Assembly: GCA_963760225.1 (NCBI GenBank)
Contig: CAVXCD010000001.1
Span: 930,001 to 994,000 of the forward strand
DNA length: 64,000 nucleotides
Origin: 13-2-20CM-66-19 sp963760225
GTDB taxonomy: Bacteria; Pseudomonadota; Gammaproteobacteria; Steroidobacterales; Steroidobacteraceae
Direction: 5' to 3'
Notes under the pieces: model-generated
Database searches by the model: none
Told to the model about the DNA's origin: nothing
Seen by the model: the letters and a program-made list of their open reading frames with translations, nothing else
In this document: positions 31,483 to 39,436 of the stretch, piece by piece
How the letters are laid out: every line of letters begins with the position of its first letter
Numbering within the stretch: position 1 is the first letter of the stretch
Translations under genes and position numbers: made by a program

Positions 31483-32786
31483 GCGCCTCCCGCCAGCAGG
31501 GCGCGCAGCGCCTGAGCGAACTGCCACACGTCCTCGAAGCGGTTGTAGAGCGGCACCGGCGCCACGCGGATGATGTCCGGCGAGCGCCAGTCGCACACCA
31601 CGCCGCGCGCGCTCAGGGCGTCGAACACGCGCCGGCCGCGCGCGGCGCCGGCGGCGAGGCGCAGCGACAGCTGGCAGCCGCGGCGCGCACTGTCGTGCGG
31701 GGTGAGAATCTCGACCGCCGGCGCGAGCGGCCGCAGCAGCGCGTCCAGACAATCGGTCAGCGCCACCGACTTGGCGCGCAGCCGCTCCATGCCCGCCTGC
31801 ATGAACAGCGCCAGCGAGGCGATCAGCGGCGCGGCGGCGAGAATCGGCGGGTTGCTCACCTGCCAGGCGGCGGCGCCGGGGGCCGCGCGGAACTGCGGCT
31901 CCATCAGGAAACGCGTATCCGCCTCATGTCCCCACCAGCCGGCGAGGCGCGCGCCGGGCAGCGCGCCGCCGTGCTGGGTGCGCGATTGTGCGCCGCTGTG
32001 GCGCTCGTGCACGAAACAGCCGCCGATCGCACCGGGGCCGCCATTCAGGTACTTGTAGCTGCACCACACCGCGAAATCCGCCTCCGCCCCGTGCAGCTCG
32101 AGCGGCAGGTTGCCGATCGAATGCGCCAGGTCGAAGCCGGCGATACAGCCGCGCTGCTGCGCGGCGCGCGCGATGCGCGCCAGGTCGAACGCCTGGCCGG
32201 TGCGAAACTGCACGCCGGGCCACAGCACCAGCGCGATCTGCTGCCCGTGCCGCTCGAGGCACTCCTCGATATCCTCCTCGGCGAGCGTGGCGGCGCCCGG
32301 CGGCGGGGCGAGCTCGAGCAGCTCGCGCTCAGGGTCGAGTCCGTGCCAGGCGATCTGCGAGGCCACCGCGTGGCGGTCGGAGGAGAACGCGCCCGCTTCC
32401 ATGAGGATGCGGCTGCGCGTGCCGCGCGGACGGTAGAAGCTCGCCAGCATCAGGTGCAGGTTCACCGTGAGCGAGTTCATGGCGATGACCTCGCCCGGGT
32501 GCGCCCCGGCGAGCGCCGCCAGCCCCGCGGTCAGGTTCTCGTGATAAGGCACCCACGGCCGCCGCGCCTGCTCGTGCCCGAGCACGGCGAGGCGCGCCCA
32601 GTCGTCGAGCTCGGCGCTGAGGATGTCGCGGGCAGCGAGCGGCTGCAGTCCGAGCGAGTGGCCGCACAGGTACACGAGCGCGGCGCCGTGCGCATCGCAC
32701 GGCAGCGCGAAGCGCGCACGCAGCTCGCGCAACGGGTCGGCGGCGTCGTGCGCCCGCGCCTGCTCGAGCGTCAGCGGCCTGCTCAT
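31479..32786 (-). CDS. kynU: Kynureninase
   Basis: A 435-residue PLP enzyme that cleaves 3-hydroxykynurenine to 3-hydroxyanthranilate and alanine (or kynurenine to anthranilate). Blocks: VYLCGHSLGLQPL, EVIAMNSLTVNLHLML, FDLAHSIGNLPLELH, and CSYKYLNGGPGAIGGCFVHERH, which holds the PLP lysine. ATG 32786 is chosen because it gives MSRPLTLEQARAHDAADPL and sits in the ATGA overlap with the kynB stop. It overlaps kmo by four bases, so the two steps are coupled. Confidence 0.95.
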   Translation of the reverse strand: MSRPLTLEQARAHDAADPLRELRARFALPCDAHGAALVYLCGHSLGLQPLAARDILSAELDDWARLAVLGHEQARRPWVPYHENLTAGLAALAGAHPGEVIAMNSLTVNLHLMLASFYRPRGTRSRILMEAGAFSSDRHAVASQIAWHGLDPERELLELAPPPGAATLAEEDIEECLERHGQQIALVLWPGVQFRTGQAFDLARIARAAQQRGCIAGFDLAHSIGNLPLELHGAEADFAVWCSYKYLNGGPGAIGGCFVHERHSGAQSRTQHGGALPGARLAGWWGHEADTRFLMEPQFRAAPGAAAWQVSNPPILAAAPLIASLALFMQAGMERLRAKSVALTDCLDALLRPLAPAVEILTPHDSARRGCQLSLRLAAGAARGRRVFDALSARGVVCDWRSPDIIRVAPVPLYNRFEDVWQFAQALRALLAGGA

Positions 32787-33604
32787 GAGCTGGTGGTGAG
32801 CGGGTAGAGCAGCGGCCGGCACGGCACCGCGTCGCCGTCCAGCGCCGGCACCTGCAGCTGCAGCAGGTAGCACCCGTCGCTCGCCGCATCGGGGACGAAG
32901 GCCAGCTCGGTGATGGTGGCGGTCGCGCGCGTTGCCGCCGCGAGCTGCACGCTCCCGGCGGGCAGACCGAAGAAGATGCGGTGCGCCGTGAGCCGGCCGG
33001 CGTCGTGCACGCGGTCGATCGAGGGCACGTCCACCACCAGGTGCACGATGCCGCGGCTCACCAGCCAGCGCGCCGCTTCCTGCGAGAGGTACGGCGGATT
33101 CTTACCGGTGTAGTCGCGCGTGCGCTTGTCGGTGTCGTTGGGCAGCGTGCGCACGATGAGCGCGCACGGTGCGAACGGCGTGTCGGCGCGCCACAGCGGC
33201 TCGAGGCAGGCTCGCTTGATGAGCCGGTCGCCCTGCTGCGGCAGCGGGTCGCTGCTCTCGTCGCCGGCGGCCTGCGGGGTGACCGACAGCAGCAGCGCCG
33301 GCAGCAGCGTGGTGGGCGTGACGCGCCAGGCGTCGAGGCGCTCGCGTGTCAGGTGTCCGGCGCACTCGGTGTGCGTGCCATTGCAGTGAGGGATCAGCGT
33401 GATCACCTCGCAGTTGCAGCTCGCGCCGCGCTCGACCGAGCCCTTGAAGCCGAAGCCGGGCGTCTCGAACGGCCGCGCGCTGGCGCGCGGCGCGCCGAAG
33501 TGCCGCGGCTGGGCTCCGGCGAAATCCAGTGCGACCGCCAGGTCCACGGGCGAGGCCAGGTCGATACCGACCTCGCCGCCGGCGAGCGCGACGCGCGCCT
33601 GCAC
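32783..33604 (-). CDS. Cyclase-family hydrolase, probable kynurenine formamidase
   Basis: A 273-residue metal-dependent cyclase-fold hydrolase. The metal motif is HCNGTHTECAGH, a variant of the HxGTHxDxP pattern; RTRDYTGKNPPYLSQEAARWLVSRGI and VDVPSIDR are other family blocks. Classical KynB is about 60 residues shorter, so this is not an ordinary KynB. Its place between haaO and kynU, coupled at both ends, argues that it hydrolyses N-formylkynurenine. The start is GTG 33604 overlapping the haaO stop by one base (TAGTG); no ATG fits. Confidence 0.75.
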   Translation of the reverse strand: MQARVALAGGEVGIDLASPVDLAVALDFAGAQPRHFGAPRASARPFETPGFGFKGSVERGASCNCEVITLIPHCNGTHTECAGHLTRERLDAWRVTPTTLLPALLLSVTPQAAGDESSDPLPQQGDRLIKRACLEPLWRADTPFAPCALIVRTLPNDTDKRTRDYTGKNPPYLSQEAARWLVSRGIVHLVVDVPSIDRVHDAGRLTAHRIFFGLPAGSVQLAAATRATATITELAFVPDAASDGCYLLQLQVPALDGDAVPCRPLLYPLTTSS

Positions 33605-34107
33605 TAGCTGCGCTCCATGACCGCGCCGCAGCGGCTGCAGGTGCGCCGCTCGCGACTCGCGAAGAAGCGTTCGAATACCGGCGGAAACTGCTTCTCGATG
33701 TCGGTGAGCTCGAAGAACTCCTCGTACAGGCGCTGCCCGCAGCGCTCGCAGTACCACTGGAAGCCGTCGCGCTCGCCGGGGCGCCGCGCCCGCTCGATCA
33801 CCAGTCCCACGCTGTGGGCCGGGCGCTGCGGCGAGTGCGGCAGCAGCGGCGGAATCAGCAGCACCTCGCCGGCGCGGATCGGCACCTCGACGACCCGCCC
33901 CTCCTGGATGGTCCGCAGCACCATGTCGCCCTCGAGCTGGTAGAAGAACTCCTGCCCCGGGTCGACGTGGAAGTCCTTGCGGGCATTGGGGCCGCCGACG
34001 ACCATGATGATGAAATCCCCGTCGGTGAACACGCGCTTGTTGCCCACCGGCGGCAGCAGCTGCGCGCGGTGCGCGTCAATCCATTGCCGGAAATTGAACG
34101 CCTGCAT
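33604..34107 (-). CDS. haaO: 3-hydroxyanthranilate 3,4-dioxygenase
   Basis: A 167-residue cupin Fe(II) dioxygenase that opens 3-hydroxyanthranilate to the precursor of quinolinate. It starts MQAFNFRQWIDAHRAQLLPP. Metal and substrate segments are GGPNARKDFHVDPGQEFFYQLEGDM and LLIPPLLPHSPQRP. The C-terminal C-x2-C pairs (YCERCG and CSRCGA) form the rubredoxin-like iron site of bacterial forms. GGAGGA lies just before ATG 34107. It is the first gene of a four-gene operon leading, in reverse pathway order, to kynB-like, kynU and kmo. Quinolinate can feed NAD synthesis. Confidence 0.95.
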   Translation of the reverse strand: MQAFNFRQWIDAHRAQLLPPVGNKRVFTDGDFIIMVVGGPNARKDFHVDPGQEFFYQLEGDMVLRTIQEGRVVEVPIRAGEVLLIPPLLPHSPQRPAHSVGLVIERARRPGERDGFQWYCERCGQRLYEEFFELTDIEKQFPPVFERFFASRERRTCSRCGAVMERS

Positions 34108-34168
34108 GTGTCCTCCGCGCCGTTTGGCGTATGTTACGCGCTGCTCAGGCGCAACGAGGAGTTTGCCA

Positions 34169-34621
34169 ATGGATCGCAACGCCGCGACTAGCGTGGTGCG
34201 CGCAGGCGTGCTGGTGCTGGCCCTTGCAGTGGGCGGCTGCACGCACCTGCCCTGGTACAAGCGCCAGGCCTCAGGCGCGCCGCCCGCGGCGGTGCACGAG
34301 CTGGACATCGCCGGGGCTGCCCCCGGCGCCTATCCGCAGCACTGGCAGCGCAACACGCTGCTGGTGGATCTGTCCGCGGCGAGCGGCGTGGGCAGCGTGC
34401 TGCTGCAGCCGGTCGACGGCAACGGCTGGCCGGTGCGCCTCGCGTTGCGCGTCACGCCGGGCGCCATCGGCGTGCTGGAAGTGCGCGGCGCGCAGCGCGT
34501 GATCCTGCCGATCACCGCCGGCGGCAAGCCGGTCGACCTGGAGCTGCCGCCCGGGGTCTATACGCCCACGACCCAGCAGTTGACGGTGTCCTGGGGAGCG
34601 GCGCTCGCGCCGCAGCCTTAG
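34169..34621 (+). CDS. Small lipoprotein of unknown function
   Basis: A 150-residue exported protein. The signal peptide LVLALAVGGC ends in a lipobox (VGGC, Cys about residue 24), so it should be lipidated by Lgt. The mature part is a small beta-rich domain (NTLLVDLSAASGVGSVLLQP, LALRVTPGAIGVLEVRG, RVILPITAG). I do not recognise a family. GAGGAG eight bases upstream fixes the ATG. It is divergent from haaO across 61 bases and converges on apaH, with the two stop codons overlapping by four bases. Confidence 0.65.
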   Translation: MDRNAATSVVRAGVLVLALAVGGCTHLPWYKRQASGAPPAAVHELDIAGAAPGAYPQHWQRNTLLVDLSAASGVGSVLLQPVDGNGWPVRLALRVTPGAIGVLEVRGAQRVILPITAGGKPVDLELPPGVYTPTTQQLTVSWGAALAPQP

Positions 34622-35442
34622 TCGCCGCCGACGCGCTGATAGGCGTCGCACGCGACGCTCACCAGCGGCTGCTCCGCGTCCAGGTTCAGCGCCGTGAGCG
34701 CGCCGCCCCAGACGCAACCGGTGTCCAGGCCGACGACGCCGTGACGCTGCACCAGCCCAAGCGCCGACCAGTGGCCGAAGATGATGCGGGCGTTGCGACT
34801 GGCCCGGTGCGGGTGCTCGAACCACGGACGCAGCGGCGCAGGCGGCGGGGGCGGGGGCCCCTTGAGACTGATGTCCACGCTGCCGTCGGCGGTGCACAGG
34901 CGCAGCCGTGTCAGCACGTTGATGGTGAAGCGCAGCCGCTCCATGCCGCGCAGCTGCTCGTCCCAGTGGTCCGGCTGGTTGCCGTACATGTGCTCGAGCA
35001 GCGTGCGCGGCTCGTGCCGCAGCGCGCGCGCCACCTCGGCGGCCAGTTGCAGCGTGAGCGCCACGCTCCACTGCGGCACCACCCCGGCATGCACCATGAG
35101 GTCGCCCGCCTCGGCGTGCGCGAGCGGACGCGCCAGCAGCCACTCGAGCAGCCCGTCCCGATCCGGCGCCGCCAGCACCTCATCGAGCGTATCGGAGCGG
35201 CGGCGGCGCTGACCCACGAGCGCCACCGCCAGCAGGTGCAGGTCGTGATTGCCGAGCACCACGACCGCGTTGTCTCCGAGCGCGCGCACCAGGCGCAGCG
35301 TCGCCAGCGAGCCGGGACCGCGATTGACCAGGTCACCGACCAGCCACAGCCGGTCGCGATCGGCAGAGAACTTCAGCCGCGCCAACAGCGCGCGCAGCTC
35401 CTGGTCACACCCCTGCACGTCGCCGACGGCATAGCGGGTCAC
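34618..35442 (-). CDS. apaH: Symmetrical diadenosine tetraphosphatase ApaH
   Basis: A 274-residue metallophosphatase that hydrolyses Ap4A to two ADP and also removes Np4-type 5' caps from RNA. Metallophosphoesterase motifs: GDVQGC (7-12), GDLVNRGPGSL, and GNHD with LHLLAV following; IIFGHWSALG supplies a later metal His. Length matches E. coli ApaH. Its start overlaps the apaG stop by four bases. The gene order rsmA-(usp)-apaG-apaH follows the classical E. coli cluster, with a stress protein inserted. Confidence 0.95.
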   Translation of the reverse strand: MTRYAVGDVQGCDQELRALLARLKFSADRDRLWLVGDLVNRGPGSLATLRLVRALGDNAVVVLGNHDLHLLAVALVGQRRRRSDTLDEVLAAPDRDGLLEWLLARPLAHAEAGDLMVHAGVVPQWSVALTLQLAAEVARALRHEPRTLLEHMYGNQPDHWDEQLRGMERLRFTINVLTRLRLCTADGSVDISLKGPPPPPPAPLRPWFEHPHRASRNARIIFGHWSALGLVQRHGVVGLDTGCVWGGALTALNLDAEQPLVSVACDAYQRVGGD

Positions 35443-35819
35443 TGCAGAATGCCGGGCATGGCGAGGCGGAAGGGCTCGATCGCGGCGTCGAAGTGCGCGC
35501 CATCGTCGGCGAGCATCTGGTAGCTGCCCTGCATGGAGCCCACCGGCGTCTCGATCACCGCGCCGCTCGAGTAGCGAAAGCCCTGGCCGGGTTTGAGGTA
35601 GGGCTGCTCGCCGACCACGCCGTCGCCGCGCACTTCCTCCACCTTGCCGTTGGCATCGGTGATGACCCAGTGACGTGTCAGCAGCCGCGCCGGCACCTGG
35701 CCCTCGTTGCGGATCGTGATGGTGTAGGCGAACACGAAGCGGCGCTCGCGCGGATCGGACTGCTCGTCGAGGTAGCTGGTCTCGACGTCGACGCGGATCT
35801 TGTGCGCGGCGGAGCTCAT
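35439..35819 (-). CDS. apaG: ApaG (Co2+/Mg2+ efflux-associated, DUF525)
   Basis: A 126-residue fibronectin-III-like protein. Signature strands: VDVETSYLDEQSDP, RRFVFAYTITIRNEG, LLTRHWVITDANG, VRGDGVVGEQPYLKPGQGFRYSSGAVIETPVGSMQGSY, matching ApaG throughout and at the expected length. The molecular function is poorly known; mutants in enterobacteria affect Co2+ resistance and Ap4A-related phenotypes. It is coupled to apaH downstream (4-base overlap) and to the universal stress gene upstream (4-base overlap). Confidence 0.95.
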   Translation of the reverse strand: MSSAAHKIRVDVETSYLDEQSDPRERRFVFAYTITIRNEGQVPARLLTRHWVITDANGKVEEVRGDGVVGEQPYLKPGQGFRYSSGAVIETPVGSMQGSYQMLADDGAHFDAAIEPFRLAMPGILQ

Positions 35820-36262
35820 GGGGTGTTCATTTTACCGGCGCGCATCGCCAGCACGTCGCAGGGCGCAGCATGCAGTACCGTGTCCTCGGTGAGGTTCACC
35901 AGTATCGACAGTCCGTGGCGCTCGCGGCTGCCGAGCACGATCAGATCGCTGCGCCGCTCGCGCGCCACGCGCACGATCTCGGATTTGACGTTGCCGCTTT
36001 CCACGCGGCAGGCGGCGCCCGGCAGACCGAGCTGCGCCGCGAGCGCCTGCAGCCGTTGCCGCGCGCGCTCGAGCAGCTCCTCCTCGATCTGCACCGAGGG
36101 CATCAGCGTCTCGCCCATGGGCTCCACCGGCACGAACTCCACCACGTGCAGCAGCTCGACCTGCGCGCCGAGGGCGGCGGCGAGCGCCTGCGCCCGCCGC
36201 CCGATCGTCACGCTGTCTTCGGTCAGGTCGACGACCAGCAGCAGCCGTTGATAAGGCGCCAT
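35816..36262 (-). CDS. Universal stress protein (UspA family)
   Basis: A 148-residue Rossmann-like protein. It starts YQRLLLVVDLTEDS with the first strand and the metal/nucleotide Asp, and ends SDLIVLGSRERHGLSILVNLTEDTVLHAAPCDVLAMR, the typical G-x2-G-x9-G-(S/T) region in altered form. It resembles the E. coli UspA subgroup, in which ATP binding is often lost. Start ATG 36262 is chosen because it begins exactly at the domain. It sits between rsmA and apaG, where E. coli has no gene, and overlaps apaG by four bases. Confidence 0.88.
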   Translation of the reverse strand: MAPYQRLLLVVDLTEDSVTIGRRAQALAAALGAQVELLHVVEFVPVEPMGETLMPSVQIEEELLERARQRLQALAAQLGLPGAACRVESGNVKSEIVRVARERRSDLIVLGSRERHGLSILVNLTEDTVLHAAPCDVLAMRAGKMNTP

Positions 36263-36299
36263 GTCCGTCCCTCCTGCACCAACCCTGTTGCCCCAAAGA

Positions 36300-37115
36300 C
36301 TAGCCGGCGGCGGCGGCGCGGTCGAGAGCTTCGGCGAGGGCGTTGAACGCCGCGGGCGGCAGCGTCTCGGGCCGGGCCCCGGGGTCGACGCCGCAGGCGC
36401 TGATCTGCTCACGGCGCAGCAGCTGACTCAAGGCATTACGCAGCGTCTTGCGGCGCTGCGTGAAGGCGGCCGCCACCACGGCGGCGTAGTGCGGGCTGAT
36501 GGGGAACAGTGGGGTGGGCCGCACGGTGAGCCGCACCAGCGCGGACCACACCCGCGGCGGCGGCTGAAAGGCGCCCGGACCCACGTCGAACAGCCGCTCA
36601 ACCTCGAGCTGTGGAGCGAGCATGACGCTCAGCCGCCCGTAGTCGGCGTCTCCGGCCGCGGCGGCGAGCCGCGCCGCCACCTCACGCTGCAGCATCACGG
36701 TCAGATCGGTGATCACCGCCGTGGCGTCCAGCAGGTGAAACAGCAGCGGGGTGGAGATGTTGTAGGGCAGGTTGCCGAGGATGCGCAGCTTGCCGCCGCG
36801 CGCGGCGGCAAGCTGGCGGTAGTCGAAGCGCAGCGCATCCCCCTCGTGCAGCCGCGCGTGCGCGGCGCCGGCGAAGCGCGCACGCAGCAGCGCCGCGAGG
36901 TCACGATCGATCTCGACGGCATCGAGGGTGCAGCCGGCGCACTCGAGCAGCCGCGCGGTGAGCGCGCCGCGTCCCGGGCCGATCTCCACCAGGTGCTCCC
37001 CGGGGCGCACCGCGAGCGCGCCCACGATGCGCCCGATGACCGCCGGATCGTGCAGAAAATGCTGCCCGAAGCGCCGGCGGCGCGGCGGCGTGCGCGCTGC
37101 CGCGGCGGGGCGCAT
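36300..37115 (-). CDS. rsmA: 16S rRNA dimethyladenosine transferase RsmA (KsgA)
   Basis: A 271-residue SAM-dependent enzyme that dimethylates A1518 and A1519 of 16S rRNA, a late check in 30S assembly. Motifs: RFGQHFLHDP at the N-terminus, EIGPGRGALTARLL (motif I), EIDRDLAALL, EGDALRFD, and catalytic NLPYNIS (motif IV), then FQPPPRVWSALVRL. ATG 37115 overlaps the pdxA stop (TGATG). The frame is open much further upstream but lies inside pdxA there. Confidence 0.96.
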   Translation of the reverse strand: MRPAAAARTPPRRRRFGQHFLHDPAVIGRIVGALAVRPGEHLVEIGPGRGALTARLLECAGCTLDAVEIDRDLAALLRARFAGAAHARLHEGDALRFDYRQLAAARGGKLRILGNLPYNISTPLLFHLLDATAVITDLTVMLQREVAARLAAAAGDADYGRLSVMLAPQLEVERLFDVGPGAFQPPPRVWSALVRLTVRPTPLFPISPHYAAVVAAAFTQRRKTLRNALSQLLRREQISACGVDPGARPETLPPAAFNALAEALDRAAAAG

Positions 37116-38101
37116 CAGCGCCCGGGCGCAGCGAGGCGGCTGGCGAGCTCGACCGCCGCGGCGAGGCTGCCCAGGTCGGCGCGGCCGCTGCCCGCCAGTT
37201 CGAGTGCCGTGCCGTGATCGGGCGAGGTGCGCACCACGGGCAGCCCGAGCGTCACGTTGACCGCGCGCTCGAAGCCTGCGTACTTGACGACCGGCAGGCC
37301 CTGGTCGTGGTACATCGCGAGCACCGCGTCGTAGTGCGCGAGCACCTGCGGCACGAACACCGTGTCGGCCGGCAGCGGGCCGCTGGCGCGGATGCCCGCG
37401 GCGCGCAGCCGCTCGATCGCCGGCGCGATGACGCGCGACTCCTCGTCGCCGAGATGCCCGCCTTCGCCGGCGTGCGGATTCAGCCCGCACACCGCCAGAC
37501 GCGGCGCGGGGATACCGAAGCGCCCGGCGAGCTCGCGGGCGAGCACCGTGCCCACCTGGCACAACAGCTCCACGGTCAGCGCCGCACTCACCGCCTTGAG
37601 CGGCAGGTGCGTGGTGGCCAGGGCCACGCGCAGCTCGCCGTTGGTGAGCAGCATCACCGGGTGCTCGCTGCGCGTGCGCTGGGCGAGATACTCGGTGTGT
37701 CCGCTGAAGGGGATGCCGGCATCGTTGATGACGCCCTTGTGGACCGGCGCGGTGACGATGGCGTCGAACTCCCCGCTGAGCGCGCCGTCGACGGCGCGAT
37801 CGAGCAGCGCCAGCACGTAGCGCGCATTGGCCGGATCGGGGCGGCCGGCGACGCTCGGCGCGGCGAGCGGCGCGTGCGCCACGCTGAGCGTGCCGGGTAG
37901 GTGCGCCGCGCGGCGCGCGGCCGCCGCGCCCGGGTAGCTGGTGAGCGTGACCGCCAGCTGCAGTCCGCGGGCGCGTTCGGCGAGCAGGCTGCGATCGCCG
38001 AGGCACACCAGCTCGCAGGGCAGCTCGCGCAGGGCGAGCGCCAGGCACAGCTCGGGGCCGACGCCCGCGGGCTCACCTGAGGTCAGAGCGATGCGGGGAA
38101 T
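37115..38101 (-). CDS. pdxA: 4-hydroxythreonine-4-phosphate dehydrogenase PdxA (no canonical start codon)
   Basis: About 328 residues; the enzyme oxidises 4-phosphohydroxythreonine in pyridoxal-phosphate synthesis. Signatures: RIALTSGEPAGVGPELCL at the start, VTAPVHKGVINDAGIPFSGHTEYLA, LATTHLPLKAV, GLNPHAGEGGHLGDEE, MYHDQGLPVVKYAGF and TSPDHGTALELAG. No ATG, GTG or TTG occurs in frame between surA's end and RIALTSG. ATT at 38101 gives 328 residues (E. coli 329) and has AGG just upstream; ATC three codons later is another option. A sequencing error could also explain this. It couples to rsmA by a TGATG overlap. Confidence 0.9.
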   Translation of the reverse strand: MPRIALTSGEPAGVGPELCLALALRELPCELVCLGDRSLLAERARGLQLAVTLTSYPGAAAARRAAHLPGTLSVAHAPLAAPSVAGRPDPANARYVLALLDRAVDGALSGEFDAIVTAPVHKGVINDAGIPFSGHTEYLAQRTRSEHPVMLLTNGELRVALATTHLPLKAVSAALTVELLCQVGTVLARELAGRFGIPAPRLAVCGLNPHAGEGGHLGDEESRVIAPAIERLRAAGIRASGPLPADTVFVPQVLAHYDAVLAMYHDQGLPVVKYAGFERAVNVTLGLPVVRTSPDHGTALELAGSGRADLGSLAAAVELASRLAAPGR

Positions 38102-38105
38102 CGGC

Positions 38106-39425
38106 CTAGGATTTGTATTCGACGTACGTTTCGTCCCGCATGCGCCGCAACCACAGCTCGGTCTCTTCGTCCGACTTGCTGGCGCGGATCGCTTCCATCG
38201 CCTGGCGGCGCTTGAGATCGTCGCTGTTATCGAAGCGGCGGTGGCCGAGCATCTGGACGATGTGCCAGCCGAACTGCGTCTTGAAGGGCTCGCTGATCTC
38301 GCCATCCTTGAGCTGCCCGATCGCCTGCTCGAACTCCGGGGCGAAGGCGCCCGGCCCCGCCCAGCCCAGATCGCCACCCTCGGCCGCCGAGCCCGGATCC
38401 TCGGAGGACACCTGGGCGAGGCCGGCGAAGTCCTCGCCCTTGAGAACGCGCTGGCGCAACGCCTCGAGCTTGCCGCGTACGGTGGCATCGTCCGCCAGCT
38501 CGGTGGGTTTCATCAGGATGTGACGCACGTGGGTCTGATCTTCCATGGCGTTCTCAACGGCGCCGCCGCGCACCTCGTTCAGGCGGATGATGTGATAGCC
38601 GGTCGGCGTGCGCAGCGGCTCGCTCACCTCGCCGGGCTTGAGCTTGGCGATGGTGTCGGCGAGGAAGGTGGGCAGCTCGCTGCCCTTGCGCCAGCCGAGT
38701 GCGCCACCTTCGAGCGCGGTCTGGCTGTTGGAATAGGCGAGGGCGAGCTTGGCGAAATCCTCGCCGCCCTTGGCGCGATCGTAGACTTCCTGCGCGCGCT
38801 TCGCGGCGGCGTCGAGCTGCGCCGGGCTCGCCTCCTGGCCGACGGCGATGAGGATGTGCGAGACGTTGTACTCGCTGCGCTCGGAGGGCGTGCGCGCCTG
38901 CTTCTCGAGGAACTGGTCGATCTCGCGCGGCGTGACGCTGATGTGCTGCAGCACGTCGCGCTGGCGCAGCAGCGTGATGGTGATCTCCTTGCGGATATCG
39001 TCGCGGTAGCTCGGATAGTCGACGCCCTGCTGTGCGAGCGCGGTGGGCAGCTGCGACAGCGTCATGTTGTTGCGCTTGGCGACATCCTGCAGGGCGCCGT
39101 TGAGCATCTCGTCGGTCACCTTCACGCCGGCGTGCTTGGCCTGCTGCAGCTCGATCTCCTGTATCACCAGGCGCTCGAGCACCTGCTGGCGCAGCACGTT
39201 CTGCGGCGGCAGATCGAGCTTCTGCTCGCGCAGCCGCTCGCTCACCACCTCGACCTGCAACTCCAGATCGCTGTCGAGCACCACGCCGTCGCCCACGATC
39301 GCGACCACGCGATCGAGCAGCTCGCCGCGCGTGGCGAGCTCGCGGGTCTGCGCCCACGCGCCCGGGGCTTGCAGGGCCGCCGCCGCCGCCAGCCCGATCC
39401 AGGCCAAAGTCACTGACCGTCGCAT
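38106..39425 (-). CDS. surA: Periplasmic chaperone and peptidyl-prolyl isomerase SurA
   Basis: A 439-residue exported chaperone for outer-membrane proteins. The signal peptide LAWIGLAAAAALQAPGAWA is followed by a SurA N-terminal chaperone domain (LLDRVVAIVGDGVVLDSDLELQV) and two PpiC rotamase domains (SEYNVSHILIAVG and QTHVRHILMKP). Start ATG 39425 lies directly before the signal peptide; the frame is open further upstream inside lptD. It works with LptD, whose gene lies just upstream and whose folding requires SurA. The pdxA start is five bases beyond the surA stop. Confidence 0.96.
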   Translation of the reverse strand: MRRSVTLAWIGLAAAAALQAPGAWAQTRELATRGELLDRVVAIVGDGVVLDSDLELQVEVVSERLREQKLDLPPQNVLRQQVLERLVIQEIELQQAKHAGVKVTDEMLNGALQDVAKRNNMTLSQLPTALAQQGVDYPSYRDDIRKEITITLLRQRDVLQHISVTPREIDQFLEKQARTPSERSEYNVSHILIAVGQEASPAQLDAAAKRAQEVYDRAKGGEDFAKLALAYSNSQTALEGGALGWRKGSELPTFLADTIAKLKPGEVSEPLRTPTGYHIIRLNEVRGGAVENAMEDQTHVRHILMKPTELADDATVRGKLEALRQRVLKGEDFAGLAQVSSEDPGSAAEGGDLGWAGPGAFAPEFEQAIGQLKDGEISEPFKTQFGWHIVQMLGHRRFDNSDDLKRRQAMEAIRASKSDEETELWLRRMRDETYVEYKS

Positions 39426-39436
39426 GTGTTCCGCCT

